A DNA stretch of 64,000 nt from Chaetorhynchus papuensis. Lineage: Eukaryota; Chordata; Aves; Passeriformes; Rhipiduridae. This document shows positions 24,926-38,000 of the stretch, piece after piece; the stretch's first letter is position 1; each line of letters starts with the position of its first letter. The position numbers and the translations under genes were made by a program. The stretch is taken from the NCBI GenBank assembly GCA_013396525.1, contig VWYX01000895.1, positions 21,639-85,638 of the forward strand, given 5' to 3'. The notes beneath the pieces were generated by a model. It did no database searches. It saw nothing but the letters and a program-made list of their open reading frames with translations, and was not told where the DNA came from.

Positions 24926-27900
24926 TCCTTTAAAGTGCCATTAAGGAAATAACAGTGAATATGTGCAGATATTCCTTTTGCTCAGTACGACTGCTTCCTC
25001 ACAGAATACTCACTGGTTCTTAGCTGCCTACCCGAGGATAAAAAACAAGTTGTTCTCTTGTTTCAAAAAGTATTTTGATACTCTGTGAAGCCACCATAGC
25101 AAAGAAGACTGTGTCTATAGCCTGTCTCTCCTGCTTTTCTGAGAGCTCAGCCAAGTTACTACAAAGGTCCCACTAAGATAACTCTTATTCCTGCTAAGTT
25201 CAGAAGTAGAAGGAAGTGAATTGGAGTTATGAAACCAGTTCTTGATTGAAAAGAACAACTCACACTTCAGATTTGTGATGCTTTCTTTCTTTATCTGTTC
25301 CTTCAATTTCTTTTTAGGTGTGATTTGTCTGGTATTCAAAACTGTTTTTTGGGGTATGCTACACATGGGGCTTTGACTTCGAACTATAGGCAAGAAAAGG
25401 GCTAAATAAACAACAACCAATTTCATCTTATTTAGTGACATCAGTGCTGGCATTTTTTTTTGTTTTAAAATCACCTTCTGCCCCTCTGTTCTCCTCAGGT
25501 GTTTGTTCATTTAATAAAAATGTAGGAAGGTTTAATTTTCAAGGTATTTTTGAAAGTAACTTTTCAAATGATAGACACATTAAAATCAAAATGGATTCAT
25601 CACTATGCATCACAACCATTGCTTCCCTAAAATAAAAATTAATAATTTGCCCAAATTAGCTGTTACTAGACTGACTTGCCTGCTAATTTAGCTACTGCAC
25701 AGTCATGGATGCATGGCTTAGTGAATGGGTTTTCAGAATATTTTTTATGATGTCTTTATCAGTCAGGGCAATTTATTATGGAATTGTCATCAGAGGAGAA
25801 AACATGAATAAGGTCACCCCAGAGTATGAAATAGTCTCTCATACCCATTAATCACGGATCTAGGCACATTTAAACTTGCTCCAGAAGTTCATTCTCCTGC
25901 TCAGGATTTACCTTATTCTTAATGTAGAAGCACTTTAAATACCAACTTATCCATAGCGCTCCATCCTTTACTGGATTATTCCCTGCCATATCTGCCATGC
26001 AGCTGTTTCCAAGAGGTTGCCCTGCAGGGAGGTTGGGCTGTGTGAGAGCCCAGGAAGTGGGGGTTTATGTGCTTCCCTCAAAGGAAATGTGAGTAGTTTG
26101 TTGTTATTTGGTGAAAAATGGAGGAGGTGGAGTTTTGGTGCATGGGGAGAAGAGCAGGAAGCATGCCAGGAAAAGAAACACTGTTTTTGTATCCCACCCC
26201 AAAACCTAAACAGGAAGAGTCAGGGAATTATGGTGTAGGAGATGAGATTTTGCTGCTCTTCCCTCATAGCTGCCCTGACATTGTCCAGCTTCTCTTGCTG
26301 CCATTTATGATGCTGCTGGTGCTGCCTGATGGTTTTATTAATGCAGATGTGGGTTTTTCAGCCATGCGTGGTAGGCACAGCCAGCACTGCTGATGGCAGC
26401 AAATCTCTTTCTGAGTACACAAGGGGGTTGAAGTCCCCTTAGGATCTTCTGCAGTGACCAGGCTAATTCCATCACTACTTCCCTAATGGCTGCAGTTTCA
26501 AATGTTTCAGCATCCAGTCCTTTAATTTCCTCCTTCTCCTAAAGGAATCCTGTTTCTACTTCAGGATCATGGCAGAGGTGTCTAAATGGTACAACATGAT
26601 TCATGATGCCTTGATGCCAATGTAAGCCATGGACAGCCACACAGAAGGATTCTGAACTGTGATGGCCCTCTTGTCAGGACAGAGTGTGACAGCACTCCCT
26701 CCTGAAGTGACTGCTGCTCCAAGCAGAAGACAAAGTGTAGTATTTTGTTTGTAACTACATATAACTATGTCTGGCTGCGCAATTACCAGTACTTTAACCT
26801 TTTAGTGGGAGATAAGAAGGCAAGTAGGAGAGTAAATGAAATAACAGCCTGCTTTTAACATATTGGGACTTTTAGGGTATCATCATGCTGTTAATATTTT
26901 TATCATTAGGTAGATAATTTCAAACGGATTTTGTCTCTGTTCCCATGGTCCCTGTTTCCAAGGTGAGAAAGGTCAGCAGCACTGCCAAGTGATGTGGTAA
27001 TAAATGAGAGATGAGAAGATAAACTGCCCATTCCTGCCAACTCATCTCCATCCTTTGCATGCAAATTGGACATGCAAGGGCTGCCAAGAAGTTAACCTCC
27101 TAAAAAAGAGTGCAGCAGCAACAAATGAGCTGTCCTTTGGTGAAAGAATCTTAATGCTTTCTTAATTACACCCCTGTAGGGTTTGCACAGTTTTTATAGC
27201 CAGCAGTGGAGATGGCAATTTGAACTTAAGTCTTGCAAAGTTTTAGAGAAAACAGGTCCTGTAGTTTTTGAGAAGTGGTAAGGGAGAAGAAATTGAAGTA
27301 GATTGGAGAACTGGTATTTAAAATGTCTGATGTTATTCAATTCCCTTTCCTTTCTGCCAATACTGAAATGGAGATGTTCAGTATAAAATGACCTCCTTAC
27401 TGAACAGACTCTCACAGATTGTCTATTTGAATGCAAATGCTGTACATATCATTCCAGCAGAGTGATACTAGAAGATTGCCTTTTTGAACAATTGTGTTCC
27501 AGCCTAACCACACAGGCATGAGAAAGCAAATACCTCCTAAAATAACAGATAAATCTAATCTAATAGATTTATTAAAATCTCTGATTTTTGCTATGCTAAT
27601 ATCTCTTTTTCCTTCAGGCAAGACTGAATGTAGCTAACCTGTCGTGTTCAAGTACAGGAAAATGGAATAATTTCTGTTTGGTTTTAAGCCCTTCAAACTA
27701 TATTGTTAGAAAGGATTCAGATTGAAAATTATTAATAAAAGAGTGATTGCTATAACATAAATCTGTCAGCATTTTGCCTTCAAGTCCATGGGCTGCACCA
27801 ACCTGAGGTACTGACATACCTTGTTCTGACAGCTGGCTAAGTGGCTTCTGAACAAGGAACTTCCTGTTTTCTTGCCTCACTGGGATTTGCATGTTAGGCC

Positions 27901-30900
27901 TAATATTTAGGGTTTTCTGAGTCTGTATTATACATTATCATTATGTCTATTAGCTGAGGTATTGAGGATCTCTGCTTTTGTGATATTTATATAGAAAGAG
28001 GAGTGATTTATCCTGGAAACAAAGAGGATGTGAAGTTCCTGGAAACTAACAGCAAAGCAGATTTTCTGCTTGGACAGTCAGCAGGATGTTTATTTAGGTC
28101 CTATGTCTTGGGACCCATGTGCTCTTCAGTTTCTCTTCCTTGAGGTGCTGCAATACTGGCTAGTTTGTTATTTGGTCTTTTCCACTCTGCCTTCATTGAC
28201 GTGGGATAAAGCAATCCAGGTACTTTGAGGCCTGAGGGTTTTTCCCTGACTCTCCTCTCTCATTTTTCCTAATTCTCCCTCAGATTCCTGAGGGGGCCAG
28301 TGAAAAATTAACTTTTTGCTGAAAAAAAATCAGATAGCTGAGGTGGAAGAGATGGCATTTTTTTTGGAAAAAAACTAGTATTTGAGAACTCACATTTCAG
28401 AAATATTTTTGCTTTGAAGTGTTTAGGCTTCAGTGTGTTTAGGAATTAATGCTTCCAAGTATTTCAATGATATAAAAATAAAAGGCTTTAAACACAAAAT
28501 ATATTTTCAGCTAAAATCATTTGCCAGATTTAGTGTTAATCAGTAGTCTTAGTTGCCTTAATTCTGAACTCTTCTGGGGCACAATACATGTGGTTGAAAA
28601 GTTGCCCAGCAATGTACCCTACTGCCTCCTGTACAGTCTTCAAGGGTCCAGCCCAAGCCAGCAGAGTTTTGGCCTCCAAAGGCAGAAAAACCAGGAAATG
28701 CATGAATATTTCTAGATACTTTTTTGGAAAATATGAACTTACTACAGGGGAATAGAAGACTTCAGCATAAGGAACATAAATGATGCAGGAATCAGCATCT
28801 TTGGTAATATCTGAGAATGAAGAACACAGTCCTTCAAAGCAAAACTACTGAAGATCAGCTGAGACCAGAGCAATGAATTTGACAGTACAGACTTTTTTTG
28901 ATTTTTGGGGCCTGGAATGTGAGTCATGACTTGGCTCATTTCTGTTAAAGATGATGAGAAGAGGTAGGTGACAAGTGGCATGCCAGACTACCTGCTGGTA
29001 ACATCTCTTAGAGCATTTCCCAGGGGAAAGATATTGGTGTCAAAAGTTGAAATTTTTTTTCTGCTCTTCAGAAGAAAGGCTTCAGGTAGTTCAAGTCAGA
29101 AAATGATAGTCACTGCTGAACTGCAAATTAGACTGGAACAACTCTGAGTAAATTATATATCTAAAACTGAGAGCTGCAGTAAACCCTTTGAATTTAATCT
29201 GAATGTTGGAAGTCATCAATGGATGAAAGATTTCAGCATATCTGAGCATTATTTTTTTTTTTAGGGAAATGAGAGAGAAGGAAGGAGAGGCTCCTATCAG
29301 AACAGTGTTGAATATTGGTTAGCTCTTCAGAACAGTTGTCACATTAAAATGAATGTAATATCAGTATTCTAATCAAGGCATATGAGCCTCAGAACAGTGC
29401 AAGCTCAGTTTTTTCCTTTTACCTCATTATTTATACAGATCTGCACTGTGATTCTCCAGTGCTTACAACATAAATACTGGCTTGCCCTGTAGTGCTGGCT
29501 TGTGTCCTTCTGCATGCTAATGCAATATTCTATTTCTAACTTGAAGGTAATAGATTAGTGAATACATGAGGCTAATGTGAATCCAGCCATGTAGAAAATC
29601 CAAGGTTTGTCTTACACAGGCCAGCTTCTGAGCATTCTTCATTTAAAATTCAATTTAAATGATTTCTAATTTAAGTGTCTACTTTGTTTTCTGCCTTTCA
29701 GCTTTGATGCACTTTTTTTTTCGTTTTTGGAAAAACTTGATGTTTTCTGTTAGAGGGTGAGGATGGATGATCATGCTGTTTGCATTTGTCAGCTAATTGT
29801 TTCTACCCTTGTCATTCTTTTTATGAATAGAAGGTCTGTTGTAGTGATGTATGAAGTATTTGTCTTGATTAGGATTTCAAATAGACTTTCAGTGCCTTTT
29901 CTGGACAGGGAATGTAGATTTCTGCATTTAGCTTTTCCTGCTCTTTCTGGCATGGCTGCACAGATTGTGGTGCAGTCCAAAAACATGACAAGAAACCGCA
30001 CATGCACTATTCCTCAATTCTGCTCTAATTCCCCTTTTTTTCTGAACACAGAGGGGTGGGTGATGTTGTGAAACTTGTGTACAGCCTTCTGGGCTCAATG
30101 AGAATATAACAGGCTGCTAGAGGTGATTCTATTCCTGTTTTCAAAGTGAAAGAAGGGGCCATCATAAGGTCTTTTAGGAGATCAAGTAGGTTGATTTAAT
30201 GATGTAATCAAACCATAGCTGCCACAGTGGGCATAAAATATTAATAGTCTCTAGGTCCTTAAGCCCTGGATGTGAAAAGTTGTGTACCAAAGTATTCAGA
30301 TCAGCAAGTGCCACCTGGTGCTTACCAGAGGGAGGAGAGTGGAAAAAGGGTAAATTCTGGGGATGCCTAAGGGTGGGAAATGGCCAGAGGACAGCAGGCA
30401 CCCCACTGGTGGGGTTGGGATTGAACTTGCTTTGGGCATGCAGGACATGACTAGAGCTGGGTGATGCTGGCCCCAGTGATCTCCCTGTCCTGCTTCTTCC
30501 CATGGTTGAGGATCAGTGGTCCTTGCACAGGTGCCACATCTGCAGTAGTTGCTAATTGTTCCCACACTGTGTGGTTCACAGATGCCAAGTCACAAGCTCA
30601 AATTTGTTTGAGTGGTCTTGGCAAATTAGGAAGGCAGAATAATATCCACAGGATGGAAGAATGTTGGGTTGCTGCTGATATTTTGGCATTAGGCTGGGGG
30701 TGTCAAGTAGAGAATAGCCCTTCTTTTTGACCCTGAGACTAGGCACTGCAGTTACATGTAGAGTCAGCTAAGGTACAGCTCTCCTTCCGATTTGCTTTTT
30801 ACAGTTTTTAGACTTTGCATTTTTTTGCTTAATTTCTTCTTCAAGGATTGCTTGTGTTGAGAAAAAGAAACCATAATTTTAAAATGTATATCTGTTTGCT

Positions 30901-33900
30901 TTGGGCTAATCTCAGGATGATATACAATAGCTTGAGGATCTGAGAAATAAGGCATTAGTCAGTAATATCCTTCTGTTCCTTTATATGTTATAAGAAGATT
31001 CATATCTCCCTTATTATATCTCCATACATTTGTATTTTAAATATGATTTTCTCTTTAACTCTTTCTATTATTCACAATGCTTTGGTATCTGTGTGTCAAA
31101 GAGTTGCAGAAAAAAAACCCCACAGTGCAACTGAGGGCAAGTATTTTTTTCCAATTTTTTCAATGTGTTGATTTTTGAGACAATTGGTTTTACAGCTTTG
31201 GCCCTACCACTTGTAAACTTGGAAAGTTAAAATTATTCTTGGTAGAGAAGAGTGGGGAGAGAATCTAAACATTGTTCCTTCTCTTTCCTAAGAAAAATAG
31301 AGCAAATGATAAAGAGTTCTTAGCTTTTGTTTCTTACATTTCTAACCACACTTAACTTTTCATAACTCCTCAAATTTGCAGAGATTACACAGTGGAAAAG
31401 TTATTTTGATTTTTTTCTCTTGGAGTCCTTCAGTATTGAAAGGATTTAAAAAAGCTAGAGTGAAAGGTGAACATGCAAAAGATCCATCTGTGTGTTTGTG
31501 AAAAGAGAAGTCTTCTTTCTGATGCTCTCTATATTCTGGGAGAGTAGAAATATTATAAAGATGGTGTAGCTAATTCTAGAACATGCCTGTTTTTGGGAAC
31601 CAGTTCCAGATGAAAATTTCCTTGCGAAACAACGTAAGTGAAGCCTCCTTAAAGTCATGCTCAAAAAATAGATTTGAGTGACCTGTGGAAAAGAGTGGTC
31701 CAAAAATTTTTTTGTTTGTTCCATGGCAAAACTCTTGACCCACTCAGTTGAGCAACATCTTGCAGCTGCCACCATCAGCTATAAGGGTTATCAAGGAAAG
31801 TGACCCAAACCCCTGGGGCTTTTTGCTTCAGCTGCTGCCACAGATTGCTGCAGCTCCTCAGAAAAACAGGAAAAAGAAAGCTGCCAGTCCTGAGGCTCAT
31901 ATGCAAAGGTTTGGCCCATGGATAGTCAACACACAGCCTCATCTCTCTGTGGAGGAATGTGCTCTGCTGTGAGAGCTGGTGGGGCAAGCAGCTGTGACTG
32001 GGATGTGGGAGAAGTGGATTTTGTTGGTCAGGTTTGGGACATGCCACTGGAATGTGCTTATTAGGGTTCTCCCAAAAAGCAGCAAGGTTTCAGCATTTTA
32101 CCCCAGCCAGAGAAGCTGTGTTTATTTGAAGTCTCAACAGCATATTTCTGTGTTCTACAGGAGGAATTTTAGCTTGTGGCCTCTTGGTTATTAAGACTTC
32201 CAGTCTGTAAAACACTAGGGATTTTGAGAATCAAAATAAACTCCCCTGCAGTGCTTCCAGGTCTAAGGTCTTGTATCTTGTATCTCAGATGGAGATGTGA
32301 ATTGAGTCTTGAGTTGAAATGTTACTATCACAACTGAGAGAGCTACTATATCACTCAGCCTGACACCAGAGGGAAAAGACCAATCACTTTAGAATTAAGA
32401 TGCTTGAATGAGAAAGAGCACATGGGCCAGGAATGATTGACATTCAGATATATTTTTTTTGCTCCATTGGCTGATACCTGAGAAGTTCCCTGGGCTTAGA
32501 AAAATAAGGGTCACTGAAGAACATGTCTCAAGGCTGCTGCTCCCCCATCATATATGGGTAGGATAATGAATTTCCATACTCTGGAGAATAAGATGCTGTA
32601 TTTAAACTTTTTAAAGCATGAACTGATTTGTACAACAGCGGCCTCCTTTTAGCTAATGACAGGGTAGAATGTCTTTGGTGACACTTGCTGGAAAAAGTAG
32701 GCTAAACATTAAATAGTTTTACAAAAAAGAAGACCCTAATCTCCACAAGCAGCCGATTGAATCTGTCATGCCAGATCCTAATCTAATAGTGCACTGGGAA
32801 TCCTGCACCAATACAGCTCGGCATCCCATGTACAGCCTGGAGGGTCTGGGTTTATTATTAAGTTATGTTCAATAAAACATGTCAGAGTGGATTCCTTTTC
32901 AGGAGACGATTTATAGGCACAAAGTCTAGGGTTTGCAGCAGTTCCATGAAATACAGTTTTTCGAATGTATCTTAAAAAGTTAATGCAGTTAAGATTTCAC
33001 TCAGACAGTTTATGGAGCCTCTGAAAATAAATTTAGTTTCAATAGAATGACATCTCTCATAAAAGCCAAATCCGTCCTTCTTGAAATTCAGTTTTTGAAA
33101 TGAAAGTTGACAATGGCTTGTACTATCAGAAGTATCTCTGCTAGTTCAGTCTCAGTCACTGTGTGACTTAACCTTCTTTCAGGCTGCAGAAGACAAAAGG
33201 TCACAGAGAGAACAGCATTTCTCTCCCACATCAGAGCTCGCATTGGCTCTCATTAAGAAATTCTCTTAGTACTCTCATCTTGGCTTTATCAAGGCCAGCT
33301 GTGACCTGTGTAATGAACCTGGGCAGGACCTACAAGGAGGGGACGTAGAGTGGAGGGTAGATGACAGATAATAGCATGCATGGAAGCCCAGCAGAATCAC
33401 CTAATGCATGAGTATCATTTGTCTGAATGAAATTTCTTCATCTGGTAATTCTATAGCTGGAGGGTATTTTGTGTTTCAGTCGTATTGACTAGCACACAGC
33501 AGGTTCCTATGAAGACATCAAATGAAAATCTGAACTTTAACCTGCCTTTGTTTGGTTGACTTGAATCTACCTCTTAAATGAATGTTTGATATTTTCCCCC
33601 GTGTTTTTCTAAGAATTTCTTTACTTTTTTTTTTTCCCCTACTTGGAAATAGTCCTAGTTACAGGTGTTAACGATCACATTAAAATCACATTTTAGCTAT
33701 TTTAGATATTGTGGTTTCTGAATAATCTGTGCTTCCTAAGCCAAATTTTTCCAGTGTGTTAGTCCAATAATTTGAACATCAAAAGTTTGAAACTCTGACA
33801 TACTTCTTGTTTGCCAGAAAAAGATGGTATCCAAGTCAAAATTAGAGTCTGTGTGTGCTTCTCAAGCACTTCAGTAGTAGTTCCAGAAGAATCCCCTTTG

Positions 33901-34387
33901 ACTTGCTACAAAGAATAAGTTTTTGGTAGGTTTTACATCAAATTCCACAAAGTGTACAACTTCTAAAAACTGTATTTGGTTTGTGTCATAATTTGGTTTC
34001 TAGACTGGCATTTAAAAATTTAATTTCAAAATTACATGCCTGTAAAACACTGAATAAAAAGCAAAAACAGGAGACGTTTTTTCCACATTTGTTTTAGCCT
34101 ACATGGAAGTATGAATTAAGGGATCCTTTATTATTAGTGATATTTAATATTCTTCACTGCCGATGCACATATGTCAAAACATAGATATTCTCTTTCATGC
34201 CTTTCATTACTGATCCTGCTGAGAAGCTGTTGTTCTCCTGTGCATCAAACATGCACTTGGGTATTTCATAAGGAGGAGGAAAGTATTTGTACATTTTTGA
34301 CACTTCTAAAGTTGTTAAAGCACTTCACAGCATCTTGCTGTTGATATCATCATCAGAGGACCAGGACAGCTTTTTAGCAGCTATTGA
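24926..34387. other. 9.5 kb of unique AT-rich DNA, no gene recognised
   Basis: Scanned both strands; no repeat family or exon recognised. A minus frame at 25115-25510 (131 codons) contains an internal Met followed by a signal-peptide-like stretch (MKLVVVYLALFLPIVRSQS), but the rest is low-complexity Lys/Ser sequence with no domain. Plus frames at 29757-30071 and 31748-32194 are also unremarkable. Confidence 0.4.
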
Positions 34388-34392
34388 TATGA

Positions 34393-35074
34393 TGTGACAG
34401 GATGTCTCACCCCTGACAGAGCAGAAGCTTATCTGCTTCCCCCAGGGCTAGGTCAGGCCAGAATAAGCCTGCCTTGTGGTGAATTATCTCGGCTGAAAAC
34501 ATCCTTAGTCAGCAATAAACATCCTGCTTTGAATGCATGAGAAAGGATAAGCTAAAATTTGTGACTGACAGACACAGCACTTTTACAAACTATAAAAGAT
34601 CACTATAATATTCATAAAATCAGAAATCTTACACACTTTCTGAGTATGTGAGGAGTTCACGTCGAAAGCCAAGACATCCGCCTCAAGTTACTTTCCTGGG
34701 AATTGAGAGAAGGGAGACCCTTTGCACACCACCGTCATTTGTTGGTAAGTGACATTGGCTCCTAATTTATGCTATTTCTTTGCTAGCTGTAATATAGGTA
34801 CCTTTATTATGGAGCACTGTCTTATGAACCTACTAGTGGTGTTTCTTTTGTTTATCCTGTATAGTAAGAAGCCTGTTAAAGCCTTACATCTGTTTTTCAT
34901 TGTGTCTATTCAATAAATAATTCATGTTGTAATACACCTGATTGGTCATTATTAAGAACTTGAGAGTGAGAGTGGGTTTTGGGGTGCTGGCCACCTCAAT
35001 AAAACTGCTGCCTACTGCCAGAAACCTGGGCAAAGGCAGGGGCCGTCTAAACTCTCCCCTCTCAATTTGTAACA
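34393..35074 (+). mobile_element. Complete solo LTR, second copy of the 2.6-kb family, 682 bp
   Basis: Starts TGTGACAGG and ends GTAACA, with target duplications tatga (34388-34392) and tacga (35075-35079), one mismatch. TATAAAA is at 34591-34597 and AATAAA at 34998-35003. The 3' half follows 2561-3277 closely (GGTAAG..ACATTGG..CCTAA.TTA, then AATAAATAATTCAT.., then GAGAGTGGGTTTTGGGGT). The U3 halves are much more diverged, so the copies may be different subfamilies. Confidence 0.85.
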
Positions 35075-35079
35075 TACGA

Positions 35080-38000
35080 GATCTTGAAATAATTCAATAA
35101 CTATGTTGAATAGAATCATTGCATTTGAATGATTCAAAATAATATTTCTTAGTGAATTTCTTTTTATATGTGTTGAACTCTCCCAAAGAATGTCACTGCG
35201 TAAGCATATAAAAGCATTTGTAAGACAAAAACTGTGGGTTCTTATCTCACTAGAGAAAAAATGTTATAGAAGCCTTCTGAAGTGCTATCACAATGTGATA
35301 AATATTAGCTTGCTTATAAATTTTAACTTTCCTACGTTTATGAAGAGCAATCATATTTAGGAAGAAAATGCATAATTCCATGCCCAAATTCCATTGTCTG
35401 TAGCAAATTTCTGTATTTTTAATTATTTTGGCACATTCATGTTTTTTACACATATTATAAAAAGCATAACTTTTTATTTACATTTCATTATTTTGCCTGA
35501 AATTGGAAGTAATTTGTGCCAGTTGGAAATCAAGCATGAAGAGCATGTACAGTTCTGAAACTGGAGTATGGACTAAGAATAGCAGTATGGAGAGCAATTG
35601 CTTTTGTGTAACAACCTTTGTTTGCTGAGCATTACCTTACAGTGATATATTCAATATGCTCTTTGGCTGGTATTTGAAGTAGGGAACGAGGCGCTCCCTG
35701 GAAGTGGATTTTCTTTTTTGACAGCCAATTTATAGGAATTAATTTGATAAGCACAGCAGCTGTAGCTGTCTCTTAATTCCTTAATCTTAGAGTAAGAATT
35801 AGAAATGGATTAGTCAGAGATAAATATATCTTACGACATTTTCTCCTGAGAAAAACCCTTTAAAAATATTGCATTCTCGTAGCAGGACTGGCCAGCACAG
35901 TGATGAAAGCAATTTTCCATTGCCGGAGGGAATTGTCCATGGTGACTGAATGGAAAGGATAAATGTTAGCTAATATTAAAAATGATGAATAAAATTTTGA
36001 CTATAGGCATAAATATAGTTTTGTGGGCTGATCTAAGGGTGCCTTGACCCCAGGAATAAGGGTGTCTATACATTCTGTCTGGTGTGAACTTACTACAGAT
36101 GTCAGCCAAAGATCAGGAAAATGGGAAGCATTTCTTTGGGAAGCAATGTGTTGTGCATTGTTGGTGAGGGTTTATTGTCTTTCATGATGTGATGCTTCCT
36201 GTACCAGTATTATATTTCAAGTGTGGCATGAAACATGTTTTTAATTAAATGAATTATTTGGGAATATGCACACTACGGTTGTTCAAGAATTTCCAAAGTG
36301 TGCAAAATTTTTTTTCCTCTATTAAACAAGTCATCACTGAATTCATAACTGAAATTAATTTCTGAAATCTCTTTGTTTTACTTTAAGTGAATTTACTGTG
36401 AAGGAAAAGTTCTGTAGTGACCACAATTGAGGTACTTTTTTGGATACACTTGATTTAACCACCTGTAACCATCTGTTTATTTATTCATCTAATCAGGATG
36501 ACAAGTTAATAGGGCTCTTTGCCTTTGATGGCCTTTGCTGAGATAACCAGGAAGGCTCTTGGAAAGTGATTTGATGGTTTCGCCAATATGGAGGTTGTTC
36601 CCTAGAGACTAGCCTGAGATTTCTATTTCTCACAAATGAAATTAGCGGATTAATTTTTTTTTTGCTGGATGAAGGACTAGAACAAATTCATATGAAAGAT
36701 TCAGCAGTTTTTGGTGGTTTAAAGGAGGCCATATTTCTGCTATTTGAAAACAGATTAAGCAAGCACTGTGAAGCACTGTGAAGCACTGTGAAGCCAATCT
36801 GTTTTATTATCCTTACCAGCAAACACAACATTTATGCAGTCACAAAATTGCTAACAATGTACTATGTACGGAGTTGAGGACAGTAGAGCTTTGTGTTTTT
36901 CTGGGTTTACCTTTCTGCCTTGTTTAAAGACCATTGTGAAAGAGCTCTGAGGGGAATCCCATCATCTTTCACTGAAAAAGTGAAAGCTTTGATATGAGTC
37001 CTGAAAGGGGAGAACTGGATAGCTTATTTATTTGTAAGTTTGGCTTGGAATAAGATAAAGATTATATTGAGCACAAGTCTATTACGTGTTTATGGATGCT
37101 AGATGGCTTTTTTTTTTTTTAAATTAAATTGATTTGCAGAAATGAAGTTTCCTCAGAAGCACTCTCAACAAGGTGCATGATGCAACGCAAGAGCTTTCTG
37201 CAGCCTTTAAACTCAGTTTCCTGTTAAATAGGTGAGGAGATTGTCTGTGTTCCACCAGTGAGGTGCTAAATCTTTGACGAAACCTTAGTGTTTGGAATAA
37301 TCACACATTACATCCATTTGCAAGATTTGTGTGGTAACATTTAGCAAGCTCCATATTCCTTCTATCCTTTCTGTTTCTAGGCAGGCTGGGTTTTTTTGTT
37401 GTGGAACCAGAGTGGAGAACTCTGAGCAGCCTCTCTTTACAGAAAAGCTGGTCATCTGCTCTTCCATGCACACAGTGATGCATTTGTGCCTGCCTTTGGC
37501 TCTGGGAGGGGAGCTGGTGCTCCTCACCACCTCTTTCAGGTGATTTTAGTGTAGGTTTTGCAACAAACACTTGTAGAACTTGGATCTGTCTAAGCAAGAT
37601 CAATATCTTGTGTGTGCATGTGTATTCCCATGAATTTCTTTGTTCTGTTTGACTGTTACTTAATCATATTTACTTTTTTAAATTAAATATATCAGTGTTC
37701 TGTATCTTTGAAGAAAATAGATGGGTTTTTTTTTTTTGTTCCTAATTCCTGTTCAATTACAATTTTAACAAAACACTTGGAAAGAAGAAGTGTACTCTCC
37801 CCCTCATTCCTGGGTACAATGGGTCCAACCCATTTCTAGGCTCATTATGTTTCCATGAAAAGAGATGAAGTTGCTCATCTCACTCATGTGGAGTGGTAAC
37901 TTTGCAGAAATCAGTTGCAATATTAATGAAGAATTAAGGAAGGCTGGCGGGAGAAGGTGAAGTGCAGTTTAAAGATTTAGCTGGGTCTTATAATAATCAT

